Positions 42,450-51,966 are shown, counted from the first letter of the stretch. The stretch: 64,000 bases of DNA from SB25 sp050180705 (GCA_050180705.1 JBFXDX010000002.1:310001-374000), one strand, 5' to 3'. Program-made: numbers and translations. Notes: generated by a model not told the origin, from the sequence alone.

Positions 42450-44750
42450 ATGACTCAGAAATGGACTTGGATTTTTTCGTTTTTATTAATGTCATTCGCT
42501 ACTTATGGCCAATCTGTTAGTCTTGTTCTTAGTGGAGGGGGGGCAAAGGGATTAGCTCATATCGGAGTTATTAAGGCATTGGAGGAAAATGAAATTCCTA
42601 TAAGTAATATTTCTGGAACCTCTATGGGAGCCATAATTGGGGGGCTATATGCTATGGGATATACTCCCGATGAAATGGTTGAGTTATTCAAGTCGAGAGA
42701 CTTTAATAATTGGAGTCAGGGGAAAATTGATAATGATTTAAGGTACAATATCAATGATTTTACATGGACCGATGCCGAGAATTTAAGCATAGGACTGACA
42801 GCCGATAAAAAGGGGATAAAGCCCAAGTTGATTTCAAGTTTTGTTCCAACTGTTGGAATGGATGTGGCTTTTGACGAACTCTTTGCACAGGGAAATGCGG
42901 TGGCGAATGGCGATTTTGATAAACTTTTTGTTCCATTTCGGTGCAATGCCTCTGATATTGTATCAAAAGAAATGGTTTATTTCAAAAGAGGCGATTTAGG
43001 TGAGGCCATTCGTACTTCAATGTCGTTTCCAATGTATTTCAAGCCGATTTATGTCGATTCTGTGCTCCTTTTTGATGGAGGTATTTACAATAATTTTCTT
43101 TGGAGAGAGGCTGTCCATGATTTCCATCCTGATTTTATTATTGGATGTAAGGTTGCTTCTAATAGCGGAAAACCCGACGATGAGGATCCTCTGTTGCAGG
43201 TGGAATCAATGATAGTGGGATTAACGGATTATGATGTTCCAGATTCTCTTGGATTGGTTATCGACATTCCATTCTCGGATGTTGATCTTCTCGATTTTGA
43301 TAAAGTTGATGAGATCTCGGATGCAGGATATAAGGCTGCACTGGCAGTTATTCCGAAACTAAAAAGTAGAATAGTTCAAAAGGTTTCGTTGGATGAAGTT
43401 AATAGTAAACGTGTAGAATTTCGTTCTAAGTTTCCTTCATTGAATATCAAGCGAATAACTTTTGATGGATTGAATGATAGACAGCAGTGCTATGTGAATA
43501 ATGTGATTCTTGGTAAAAAAGAGTTTGTTGCTTTTGATAAGTTTAAGAAAGATTACTATAGGTTGATGTCCGATAGGGTTTTTGTTCGGCTTTATCCTAA
43601 GTTAGAGTATAACCAAAATGAAGGTGTTTTTGATGTGAACATTAATGCGAAGTTGAAACGCTCTATTGATATAGGTGCAGGTTTAAGCCTTTCGTCCGAT
43701 GTCGGGAACGAGGGTTTCTTCTCGGGTAATTACTCTTGGCTTACACGAACATCCAATACCCTTTATGGGAATATTTACTTTGGAAAGTTTTACAGTAGCG
43801 GTAGACTCACATTTTTAAAGTCATCACCTACACGAACTCCCGTTTCTGTTATAACACAGGTGGTTGTGAATCGTTTCGATTATCATAGCAGTAACTCGAT
43901 TCCTTTCTTTGAGGATACTAAGCCTGCATATATAATTCAGTCGGAATTTTTCGGAAGTATTGGCCTGAGACTTAGCAATACCAGTGCGTCTAACTATTCT
44001 TTAATGTTCTCTGTAGGAGAAAAGGATGATGATTACTATCAGGTCGATAATTATTACTCTTACGATACGCCCGATAAAACAAAGTTCCAATTTATGAAGG
44101 GAACCCTTCGGTTCGAGAAAATTACGCTGAATAGCAAACAGTTTGCAACGCGAGGTCGGAACCAAGTTATTGCATTGTCTGTTTATTCAGGCCAAGAGAA
44201 ACACATTCCTGGCAGTACTGCAGCAACGGCGCTCGAAACCACAAAGAACCATTTCTTTTATACCGCGTATGCTCATAATGAGAGTTATCATCGAATACTT
44301 GGCCGTAGATTCTGGATTGGATTCCGTGCCGATGGCTACTGGTCAAATCAGTCGTTCTTTAATAATTATCATGCTACTATCTTAGCCTTAAATCAGTATA
44401 TTCCATCACCACATTCAACTACTCTTTATTTTCAGAATTATAGAACAACTCAGTACTTTGCATTGGGAATGATTCCGTTGGTTGGTATAACCAAGAATAT
44501 TCATTTACGATTGGAGGCATACTACTTTCAGCCCATAAAGGTAATTAATGCTGATGCTGATAATAAACCATATTATGGAAAAGAGTTTGCTAATAAATGG
44601 TTGATTGGCACTGCTTCGTTAGTTTATACAACACCCATTGGCCCAGTTGCTGCGACTGTAGCATATTACCCATCTAATGGGGGGAAGGAATTGTACTACA
44701 CTATTAATTTTGGATTCTCGTTGTTTAATCCAAAGGTTTACGATAACTAG
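42450..44750 (+). CDS. Patatin-like phospholipase with outer-membrane barrel domain
   Basis: 766 residues. Signal peptide (FSFLLMSFATYGQ); a patatin lipid-acyl-hydrolase domain with the oxyanion loop SGGGAKGLAHIG, nucleophile motif GTSMG and catalytic Asp in LLFDGGIYNN; then a POTRA-like stretch (about 325-400) and a C-terminal BamA/surface-antigen-type beta-barrel ending in ...YTINFGFSLFNPK. The layout matches RssA/PlpD-type proteins, in which the lipase is held at or passed across the outer membrane. The substrate lipid is unknown. A -7-like TATATTTG sits at 42413, without a good -33. Confidence 0.9.
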   Translation: MTQKWTWIFSFLLMSFATYGQSVSLVLSGGGAKGLAHIGVIKALEENEIPISNISGTSMGAIIGGLYAMGYTPDEMVELFKSRDFNNWSQGKIDNDLRYNINDFTWTDAENLSIGLTADKKGIKPKLISSFVPTVGMDVAFDELFAQGNAVANGDFDKLFVPFRCNASDIVSKEMVYFKRGDLGEAIRTSMSFPMYFKPIYVDSVLLFDGGIYNNFLWREAVHDFHPDFIIGCKVASNSGKPDDEDPLLQVESMIVGLTDYDVPDSLGLVIDIPFSDVDLLDFDKVDEISDAGYKAALAVIPKLKSRIVQKVSLDEVNSKRVEFRSKFPSLNIKRITFDGLNDRQQCYVNNVILGKKEFVAFDKFKKDYYRLMSDRVFVRLYPKLEYNQNEGVFDVNINAKLKRSIDIGAGLSLSSDVGNEGFFSGNYSWLTRTSNTLYGNIYFGKFYSSGRLTFLKSSPTRTPVSVITQVVVNRFDYHSSNSIPFFEDTKPAYIIQSEFFGSIGLRLSNTSASNYSLMFSVGEKDDDYYQVDNYYSYDTPDKTKFQFMKGTLRFEKITLNSKQFATRGRNQVIALSVYSGQEKHIPGSTAATALETTKNHFFYTAYAHNESYHRILGRRFWIGFRADGYWSNQSFFNNYHATILALNQYIPSPHSTTLYFQNYRTTQYFALGMIPLVGITKNIHLRLEAYYFQPIKVINADADNKPYYGKEFANKWLIGTASLVYTTPIGPVAATVAYYPSNGGKELYYTINFGFSLFNPKVYDN

Positions 44751-44765
44751 AAAAGCGTAATGAAT

Positions 44766-46574
44766 TTATTTGAGTAAGTTTCTCATTTTCTGAATAAGAA
44801 CCTCTATTTGGAACGGTTTGCTGATATAATCATCCATTCCTGCCGCTAAACATTCTTCTCTATCACCGAGTAATGCATTGGCTGTAATTGCTATAATTGG
44901 CGTATGCGAGTTGGTACTCGATTCAATTTCTCTAATCTTTTTGGTTGTGACATATCCATTCATAATGGGCATCTGAATGTCCATTAGAATAATATCGTAT
45001 TTACTTGTGCCAAATTTATCTAAAGCTTCCTTTCCATTGTTGGCAACTTCTATGTTCTTAACTATTTTCTTTAAGCTAAGAATAACTATTTTTTGGTTGA
45101 TGAGGTTATCCTCTACAAGCAGTACACTTGCATTGCCTATATCGATGCTTGTTTTGATTGGTTCTTTCTCAATGGCTTTTGTAGCAATGGTAGGTTCCTT
45201 AAGTTCTGACTTTTCTTCTGTTTTTTCCTTGATTACAGGTTCTTTTAGTTCCGATGGAATAACCTGAATTTTATAATTGAAGTTAATTGCTGCGTCGTCG
45301 GAGGAAAGTTTAACATTCAATTTGCCACCGTTGCTTTGCACTAATTTCTTTGTAATGTTTAAATCAAGCAAATCGATGTAGAATTGATTGCTTGCCGAGG
45401 ATAGAGTATTACCACCAATTATTGATTGAGTATAGCCATCGCTCTGAGGAAGAAGTAAAGGATTATTGCTTCTTATCTCAAAAAATAGTTCTAGCGAATT
45501 TGCAGCCTGACTCACTAAATTTACTTTGATCTCGACACTGACCTTATTGCTACTTTTGTTCTTAATGATATTCTCAATTATATTCAAGAATATCTGTTTG
45601 AGCTTAACTGGATCGCCAAGTAAATTTTTTGGAAGATTCTCATCAATTTTTACGCTGAAACTAACTGATTGTGACTGAGTTGCAAATAGTTTGATAGTAT
45701 TATTGATGGTGTTGCCCAAATTAAAACTTATATTGAAATCGGCTTGAGATTGAATGTCTCCACTCGAAATTTCAACCATGTTGTTAAGGACATTTACTAG
45801 GTTGTTTGTCGACGCCTGTATTGTGTCAATCATATCCTTATATTTTTCGTCCAAATTGGCACTCGAAAGAATGTTGGATATGATCATTACATTATTTAGT
45901 GGAGTTCTGATTTGATGAGATAATTTACCAAGGTATTCCTCTCTTAGCTTGTTTTCATTTTTCTGCTCTAGCAACAGACGTTCTGTCTCTTGAATTCTCC
46001 TAATCTTATAAAAATGAAGGAGAGAAATAGCAAACAGCATAATGGTGTATAAGGAAATAATCAGTATTTTAATTAAAGGTTCAATCAATTTTGCATTGTT
46101 ATTATTTGCAGGAACAAAAAGGACAATGGTTAACAATACTCCAAAAACAATGGAAGAAATATTCCCCTTAGAGTACTCGAAGGATACAATTGATAGTAGG
46201 GGAAATAGCAATGCTGCTAAAACTATTATATGTCCTAAATTGCCAAATATTAGTGCAGAAAGGATTGCTAAGCCAAATACATAAGCACTAGCGGGACCGT
46301 AAATCTTTAATTGATTTCTAAAAAATACAACGGAAAGCAATGCTGATAGTAAAATAAATGTAGAGGAAAGTATCGAACCGCTTATAAAATCAGACTTTAT
46401 GAAAGATGCTAAACTGATAATCAACAAAAGAAATATAATCGCTAGGGTTGCAATGCTAAACTGAACAAGTTTATCCGCCGTGTCTTTTGATGTGCTATTG
46501 CCTATTTTGAAAGAGCAAAAGTCTATTAGAAAGTTGGCTATTTTCATACCGAAAAATAATTTGTAATGCTTCAA
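44766..46574 (-). CDS. Hybrid sensor histidine kinase with degenerate ATPase domain
   Basis: 602 residues (an alternative start lies at 46547, MKIANFLID). Six or so membrane helices (about 37-190) with no sensor domain, a short coiled coil, an H-box (LGKLSHQIRTPLNNV, His followed by Gln), then a HATPase-like region in which the N-box is recognisable (FLNIIENIIKN). The DxGxG and GxGLGL ATP-lid motifs are absent (replaced near IRSNNPLLLPQSDGY and SNQFYIDLLDL). A Lys/Glu linker leads to an intact receiver (LLVEDN, ILMDIQMP, ITANA, ISKPF). Probably a phosphorelay or phosphatase protein rather than an active kinase. Converges with the patatin gene with a 15-bp gap. Confidence 0.87.
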   Translation of the reverse strand: MKHYKLFFGMKIANFLIDFCSFKIGNSTSKDTADKLVQFSIATLAIIFLLLIISLASFIKSDFISGSILSSTFILLSALLSVVFFRNQLKIYGPASAYVFGLAILSALIFGNLGHIIVLAALLFPLLSIVSFEYSKGNISSIVFGVLLTIVLFVPANNNNAKLIEPLIKILIISLYTIMLFAISLLHFYKIRRIQETERLLLEQKNENKLREEYLGKLSHQIRTPLNNVMIISNILSSANLDEKYKDMIDTIQASTNNLVNVLNNMVEISSGDIQSQADFNISFNLGNTINNTIKLFATQSQSVSFSVKIDENLPKNLLGDPVKLKQIFLNIIENIIKNKSSNKVSVEIKVNLVSQAANSLELFFEIRSNNPLLLPQSDGYTQSIIGGNTLSSASNQFYIDLLDLNITKKLVQSNGGKLNVKLSSDDAAINFNYKIQVIPSELKEPVIKEKTEEKSELKEPTIATKAIEKEPIKTSIDIGNASVLLVEDNLINQKIVILSLKKIVKNIEVANNGKEALDKFGTSKYDIILMDIQMPIMNGYVTTKKIREIESSTNSHTPIIAITANALLGDREECLAAGMDDYISKPFQIEVLIQKMRNLLK

Positions 46575-46806
46575 TAATCTGCCTTTGTATGAAAATCTGT
46601 GTTTTATTCGTGATCAATGCTGTTTGTAATATATAGATTAATAATATATTATGAAACGTTGATGCTTTGTCTGAATAAAAACTGCGTACAGATTACAACC
46701 AAAGATAACATAAAAAACTTAATATCGTTTTTTTTGTTTCAAATTTATCAATGAGAAGAGGCTAAAATTATGGACAATTCAACGATGCGTCTTAATTCTG
46801 AAGTTG

Positions 46807-47445
46807 TTACGCTAACCAAATCTTATTTGCAACATTAATAATGGCTAATATTCCTAACAGAAGAATTACGGCTCCAGCAATTTTGTTGATCCACCAAAGT
46901 TGCTTAAGTCTAAATTTGTGTCGAAATAGATTTACCAATGATGTTAATGTATACCACCAAAGGCTACCTCCAAGAAAAACACCAACTAGGGCAAGCGAGG
47001 ACTGGCCAAAGCTTTGGCTGTGATGTACAATTCCTGCCGCTGCAAATATTGCTACAAAAAAGAATATTGCAAGTGGATTTGTTCCGGTGAGTAGTAATAC
47101 AGAAACGAAATCTTCAAATAGTTTATTTTTTTTCCGTTTATGCCGTTTTAGTTGTGAAACGGGATTGGTGTAAAAGGTTTTAAGTCCGAGTAAAATAACA
47201 ATTATACCGCCGATAAACTCAATAATAAGTTGCCTTTCTTCAATAAAACTAATTATGTACGTAAGGCTAAATCCAGCAATTGCGGCAAAAATAGTGTCGG
47301 CTGTGGCTGCTCCCAAGCCAGAAATGAAGCCGCTGGGTCGGCCTTTATTTATGGTTCGTTGAATACAGATTACACCAATAGGACCAAGAGGAATTGACGC
47401 AATTAAACCTATAATTATACCTTTAATTAGCAGGGATAATATCAT
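46807..47445 (-). CDS. LysE-family transporter
   Basis: 212 residues with six predicted membrane helices: amino-acid or small-metabolite exporter of the LysE/RhtB superfamily. The N-terminal signature IASIPLGPIGVICIQRT with the later GLGAATADTIFA is clear, as is TGTNPLAIFFFVAIFA in TM4. The substrate cannot be assigned. Located 232 bp upstream of the kinase gene on the same strand. A -7-like TATATTTG occurs on the minus strand at 47475-47482. Confidence 0.9.
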   Translation of the reverse strand: MILSLLIKGIIIGLIASIPLGPIGVICIQRTINKGRPSGFISGLGAATADTIFAAIAGFSLTYIISFIEERQLIIEFIGGIIVILLGLKTFYTNPVSQLKRHKRKKNKLFEDFVSVLLLTGTNPLAIFFFVAIFAAAGIVHHSQSFGQSSLALVGVFLGGSLWWYTLTSLVNLFRHKFRLKQLWWINKIAGAVILLLGILAIINVANKIWLA

Positions 47446-47875
47446 TTTTATTGTTGAAATTCAAAATTAGTTGGCAAATATACAAAATATCATTTTAACA
47501 GCATATCTAAAAAAATGACCATTAGCTATTATTAATGTTGATAAATTTTAAATTGTTTTAAATTCATAATCCTTATTTTCTGATTCAGGTAGTTTTAAAT
47601 AATATTTCATTTTAACTCAGTTTATTTATGATTCTTAAATATAACTTAGTTGATGTTGCTTCCCGTTTTCGAAAGTTTAGTTGAAAATTATTGTTCGAAT
47701 TTAGGTTTTAGCTTGAAATAATAATTTTTTGCTTAAAAATAGTTTTTTAGGTAAATTCTGGATGAGCAAATAAGGTTATCTTTACACTTAAATTTATTTC
47801 AATGATTTAAACTGTTGAATAAATGCAGCTGTAGGTCTTTTTATGCCATTAGTTTGATTGTGATTTATTTAGGTT
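47446..47875. other. A+T-rich divergent intergenic region
   Basis: 430 bp between lysE (leftward) and lnt (rightward). No ORF, RNA or clear repeat was recognised. It presumably holds the two promoters; only the lysE-side TATATTTG stands out. Confidence 0.5.
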
Positions 47876-49498
47876 ATGATAAAATTCTTTAGTAAACCAT
47901 TGTTTTTAAGTATCCTTAGTGGATTGTTTTTGGCGTTATCGTGGTACGAATGTCTTCCTAGTATTACAGTGTTTTTTGGATTTGTACCGTTGTTTTTAGC
48001 GATTGATAAAATGTTTGAGCATGGAGATGGTTTCTGGCGGATTTTACGCTTCTCTTTCATTGCTTTTTTTGTCTGGAGTTTAGCATCAACTTGGTGGATA
48101 TATAAGGCAACGTTTGGGGGCGCAGTGGTTGAGTTTGCTATAACTGCGTTTCTTATGACATTGGTAATTGCAGGATACTATTTCATAAGAAAGTATGCTG
48201 GGAAAACTTTGGGGATGTTTGGTTTTATAACATTATGGATTACTTATGAGCAGTTTTTTCATAATTCTGAGATTGCTTGGCCTTGGTTAACCTTAGGAAA
48301 TAGTTTGGGAAATCATGCTTGGCTAATTCAGTGGTACGATTATACCGGAGTTTTAGGAGGATCTCTTTGGATATTAGCAGTTAATTTTTTTGTTAGCGGT
48401 TTGGTGAATTCTTGGCGACAAAGAATTTATGGTAGAATTTACTGGTATGTGATTGATTTGTTGATTCTGGTTATACTTCCTATCTCTATTTCGCTCTATA
48501 AGTATACTAAGTATTCCGAGACAAAGAATCCCGCAAGTGTTGTCGTTGTTCAGCCCAATATCGATCCTTACAACGAGAAATTTAAAGGGCTTACCAATGA
48601 GCAACAGCAGGATATAATGCTCAATTTAGCCAATCAATATGTCGATAGCACTACCGATTATGTTGTTTGTCCTGAGTCTGCCATTGATGATCGGCTATGG
48701 GAGGATAAGTTGAGTAGGAATAGAAGTATTCTTAGAATTGAAAATTTTGTAAAGTCGAATCCTCGTGTAATGTGGATTACGGGGATAATATCGATGAAGT
48801 TATTTATGCCTGATGACACAATTCCTCCTACTGCACGAAAACTTTCGGGGAAAAGTGGAAAGTATGTAAATACATATAATACTGCGCTTCAGGTTGATTC
48901 TTCGTTAGTTTTTCAGATATATCATAAGTCGAAACTGGTTGTCGGTGTCGAAATGATGCCGTATCCTGAGTACTTGAAATATTTAGAGAAGTTCTCAATC
49001 GATTTGGGTGGATTTGTTGGTGGTTTTGGTACTCAACCCGATAGGGGCGTTTTTAAATCTCCCGATGAGCGATTTGGCGTTGGTCCAATAATATGCTACG
49101 AGTCTGTTTTTGGTGAATATGTTTCTGACTATGTGAAGAATGGTGCGAATCTTCTATTTGTAATTACTAACGATGGTTGGTGGGGCGATACGCCTGGCTA
49201 TGTTCAGCATTTGTCTTATTCTCGTATTCGTGCAATTGAAATGCGCCGTTCCATAGCTCGTTCTGCCAATACAGGTATATCTGCATTAATTAATCAGCGT
49301 GGCGATGTAATCGATTCGTTGGGATGGTGGAAACGAGGTGCAGTAAAAGGAACAATTAATGCCAATGACAATTTGACCTACTATGCAAAAAATGGTGATT
49401 ATATTGGTCGGTTATCAACATTCCTTGCAGTGCTGGCGTTTGCAGTTGCTTTATCGAAGTATTTAAGAAGAGATAAGACCGCATCTTCTATTGATTAA
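47876..49498 (+). CDS. lnt: Apolipoprotein N-acyltransferase
   Basis: 540 residues. Third enzyme of lipoprotein maturation: N-acylates the lipidated Cys at the periplasmic face of the inner membrane. About six N-terminal membrane helices (to residue 205) precede a nitrilase-fold domain with the catalytic triad: Glu in VVCPESAID, Lys in IYHKSKLVVGVE, Cys in IICYESVFGE. A last membrane helix (LSTFLAVLAFAVAL) closes the protein. Consistent with the many lipoproteins encoded nearby. Followed after 11 bp by the methyltransferase gene. Confidence 0.97.
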   Translation: MIKFFSKPLFLSILSGLFLALSWYECLPSITVFFGFVPLFLAIDKMFEHGDGFWRILRFSFIAFFVWSLASTWWIYKATFGGAVVEFAITAFLMTLVIAGYYFIRKYAGKTLGMFGFITLWITYEQFFHNSEIAWPWLTLGNSLGNHAWLIQWYDYTGVLGGSLWILAVNFFVSGLVNSWRQRIYGRIYWYVIDLLILVILPISISLYKYTKYSETKNPASVVVVQPNIDPYNEKFKGLTNEQQQDIMLNLANQYVDSTTDYVVCPESAIDDRLWEDKLSRNRSILRIENFVKSNPRVMWITGIISMKLFMPDDTIPPTARKLSGKSGKYVNTYNTALQVDSSLVFQIYHKSKLVVGVEMMPYPEYLKYLEKFSIDLGGFVGGFGTQPDRGVFKSPDERFGVGPIICYESVFGEYVSDYVKNGANLLFVITNDGWWGDTPGYVQHLSYSRIRAIEMRRSIARSANTGISALINQRGDVIDSLGWWKRGAVKGTINANDNLTYYAKNGDYIGRLSTFLAVLAFAVALSKYLRRDKTASSID

Positions 49499-49509
49499 AT
49501 GTTTGGCTT

Positions 49510-50106
49510 ATGGCTGCTGATGTTAAAAGGATGATTGCTGATTTACTCGATTTTTATGATTTCAGCAATAAGGTTGTATTGTCGGTCGGAGCAGGAGGTG
49601 GCCAGTTTATCGAGTATGGTAGGGTTGCCAAGCAGGTTATTGCTATCGATAACGATAAAGATGCTTTAGCAAGGCTTGATGCAAATCTGCGGTTATCGAG
49701 CTTGAGCAATAAATTTACGCTTATAAATTCCGATTTTTATGCAGTAAATGAGCGGGCTGATGTTGTTATGTTCGAGTTTTGTCTTCACGAGATGAGTGAT
49801 GCAGAGTTAGCCATACAGCATGCAAGAATAATGGCTCCTGAAATTCTTGTAACCGATCATTGGCCAAAATCTGAGTGGGCATATGTTGTTGATGAGGAAG
49901 AAAAGGTGATTAAGAGTTGGGCTGCCTTAAGAAAATTCAATTTAAAAAATGTTCAGCAATACGATTCGGTTCAGTTCTTTCATACTTACGATGAACTCTT
50001 CCAAAAAGTAAAGGTTCAGGGCGAACAATCTATCCGTCGAATAAGTAAGTATAAGGGCTTAGTAAATTTTACCATACCTATGTCCTACGGTTTTGCCTGT
50101 ATTTAG
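49510..50106 (+). CDS. SAM-dependent methyltransferase-like protein
   Basis: 198 residues with a class I methyltransferase core: motif I VVLSVGAGGGQFIEYG (residues about 21-36), an acidic end of beta-2 (VIAIDNDKDAL), a motif II-like NSDFY, and FEFCLHEM after beta-4. The substrate is unknown. It follows lnt by 11 bp, so it is probably cotranscribed, but no functional link is evident. Confidence 0.8.
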   Translation: MAADVKRMIADLLDFYDFSNKVVLSVGAGGGQFIEYGRVAKQVIAIDNDKDALARLDANLRLSSLSNKFTLINSDFYAVNERADVVMFEFCLHEMSDAELAIQHARIMAPEILVTDHWPKSEWAYVVDEEEKVIKSWAALRKFNLKNVQQYDSVQFFHTYDELFQKVKVQGEQSIRRISKYKGLVNFTIPMSYGFACI

Positions 50107-50213
50107 GATTCATTTATCATTCTGAAGGCGTTATTCTATCTGAGGTTTATGCTTTAGATGGTGGCCTATGTTATGCCCTTTAAAAAAAATATTTATTATA
50201 ATTATAAAAATAG

Positions 50214-50244
50214 TTGTATAACTATAAAAATAGTTATAGATTTG
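50214..50244 (+). promoter_or_regulatory. Promoter of the blaI-like/M56-M23 operon
   Basis: TTG (50214-50216), 20 bp, TAGATTTG (50237-50244). Transcription should start near 50249-50251, at or within the ATG of the repressor gene, so the mRNA may be leaderless. Confidence 0.6.
50217..50238. promoter_or_regulatory. Probable BlaI-type operator
   Basis: Perfect inverted repeat TATAACTAT-AAAA-ATAGTTATA filling the spacer between the -33 and -7 elements. An imperfect second copy (TATAATTAT-AAAA-ATAGTTGTA) lies immediately upstream at about 50196-50217. A BlaI-like dimer bound here would block the promoter, so autoregulation is likely. Confidence 0.65.
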
Positions 50245-50248
50245 TTGC

Positions 50249-50632
50249 ATGGAAAATAAAGAACTAACAAAAGCCGAAGAACAAGTAATGCAATACCTTT
50301 GGAAGGTAGAAAAAGGTTTTCTGAAAGATATTGTAGATCAATTCCCAGTCCCTAAACCTGCATACACAACTGTATCAACCGTTATAAGGGTTCTGGTCAA
50401 AAAAGGATTTATAGGCTACAATACTTACGGGAAAGTTAACGAGTACTATCCGTTAGTTTCCAAAGCTGACTATTTTCAGAGCCATGTCAAATCGATTATA
50501 ACAAACTTTTTTCATGGTTCAGCCTCTGAGTTTGCCTTGTTTTTTGCAAACGATCAGTTGGATATCTCTGAACTGGAGGAAATCCAGAAAATGATTGAAG
50601 ATAAAATTCAGAAAATTAAGACCAAAAAATAA
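50249..50632 (+). CDS. BlaI/MecI/CopY-family repressor
   Basis: 127 residues, winged-helix repressor. LTKAEEQVMQYLWKVEKGFL and PAYTTVSTVIRVLVKKGFIG are the typical DNA-binding segments. The C-terminal half is the dimerisation region that in BlaI is cut by the M56 partner. Only 3 bp separate it from the M56-M23 gene, the standard BlaI-BlaR arrangement. The tandem palindromes upstream are its likely operators. Confidence 0.95.
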   Translation: MENKELTKAEEQVMQYLWKVEKGFLKDIVDQFPVPKPAYTTVSTVIRVLVKKGFIGYNTYGKVNEYYPLVSKADYFQSHVKSIITNFFHGSASEFALFFANDQLDISELEEIQKMIEDKIQKIKTKK

Positions 50633-50635
50633 CTT

Positions 50636-51955
50636 ATGCCTGCCTACTTACCGTATATTTTAAAGGCGAATATTTGTATAATCACCTTTTACGTATTCTA
50701 TTTTTTTGTACTTCGAAATAGTACTTTTTTTAAGTTGAACAGGCTATTTTTGATTTTGGGGTTAATTGCTTCAGTTTTAATTCCCGTTCTTAGAATTCCA
50801 AATTATATGGGATCGAGCAGTGTTAGATTCTTACAATCTATTGATACATCCTTTGCTGAACCCGATTTTGATTTATTTCAACCCAAAAATTTACCAGATA
50901 ATGTAGTAAGTATTGATTTATCGGCAATTTTGTTAGTGATTTATGTTATAGGATTTTCCATATTGTTCATTAGGCTTTTGTATTCCAATTTTCGAGTTAT
51001 TAAACTGGCACGCAATGCTGAAACGGTTTTCTTTGATTCTTATAGAATTGTAAGAGTAGAATCAATTGCACCCTTTTCTTTTTTCAACGTGATTTTTTTG
51101 CCAAAGACCGATGTTAGTCCATTGATAGTTGAGCATGAAATTGCACATGTAAAGCAGTATCATTGGATCGATTTAATGTTGATCGAAATTATATCCACAT
51201 TACTTTGGTTTAATCCGTTTTTAGTGCTTTATAAAAGGGCTCTAAGACTTCAGCATGAGTATCTTGCAGATAGTAGTGTTCTTATGTACGATAACTGTCT
51301 TGAAAGTTATCTGAGACATATGCTTATGCAGGTGAAAATGATAAGTACGGGTGGGCTTGTTAGCCAGTTTTATTGTAAAACAATTAAAAAACGAATTCTT
51401 ATGATAACTAAAAATAAAACATCGGTGAAGTATTTAGGCGTTTACTTTCTTACTTTACCACTATTGGCTCTACTTCTGTTGTCGTTTACCAATCGGGTTG
51501 ATAAATCCGGATTAATTCCGAAAATGAGCGTCGTATCAATCGATTCGGAAAATACTCCTTCGCTTTATCCTGTTGATATAAAAAAGGCAAAGTTGAGCAG
51601 TGGGTATGGCGAATGGACAAATCCTCTTACTAAGAAAAAGGGATTTCATTATGGAATTGATATTGCGGCTAAAGAGGGTACCGAGATTTATTCTACAGCC
51701 AATGGCGTTGTTGTTGAGGCAACCCTCGATACCAAACAACAGAAGGGGAACTACATAGTTATTAAGCATAACGATATGTATTCAACTTTTTACTCTCATC
51801 TGAAAAGCATCTCAGTGAAAGTGGGTGATTTTGTGAAATCTGGACAAGTGATTGGATATGTAGGGAATACCGGAGTGTCAACAGGGCCTCATTTGCATTA
51901 CGAGGTGCATAAGAACGGAGAACGTGTAAACCCTAAGGATTATTTGCCAAAATAG
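50636..51955 (+). CDS. M56 (BlaR1-type) membrane protease fused to an M23 peptidase
   Basis: 439 residues. Four membrane helices (about 7-26, 36-53, 95-115, 272-290) with the M56 zinc-protease site in the cytosolic segment between TM3 and TM4: HEIAH at 167-171 and the downstream Glu in QHEYLADSS. After TM4, where BlaR1 carries its penicillin-binding sensor, there is a LytM/M23 peptidoglycan endopeptidase domain (about 320-439). Its active-site residues are all present: His338 and Asp342 (HYGID), His388 (SHL), His421 (HLH). By analogy the M56 part would cleave the BlaI-like repressor encoded upstream; the periplasmic M23 part may bind or cut cell wall. The reason for joining the two is not known to me. 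Confidence 0.93.
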   Translation: MPAYLPYILKANICIITFYVFYFFVLRNSTFFKLNRLFLILGLIASVLIPVLRIPNYMGSSSVRFLQSIDTSFAEPDFDLFQPKNLPDNVVSIDLSAILLVIYVIGFSILFIRLLYSNFRVIKLARNAETVFFDSYRIVRVESIAPFSFFNVIFLPKTDVSPLIVEHEIAHVKQYHWIDLMLIEIISTLLWFNPFLVLYKRALRLQHEYLADSSVLMYDNCLESYLRHMLMQVKMISTGGLVSQFYCKTIKKRILMITKNKTSVKYLGVYFLTLPLLALLLLSFTNRVDKSGLIPKMSVVSIDSENTPSLYPVDIKKAKLSSGYGEWTNPLTKKKGFHYGIDIAAKEGTEIYSTANGVVVEATLDTKQQKGNYIVIKHNDMYSTFYSHLKSISVKVGDFVKSGQVIGYVGNTGVSTGPHLHYEVHKNGERVNPKDYLPK

Positions 51956-51966
51956 ATTTTCAGTAA

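Noticed and set aside
44766..46574. Kinase gene as a pseudogene
   Set aside because: The frame is uninterrupted and the receiver domain is fully conserved; only the ATP-lid motifs are missing.
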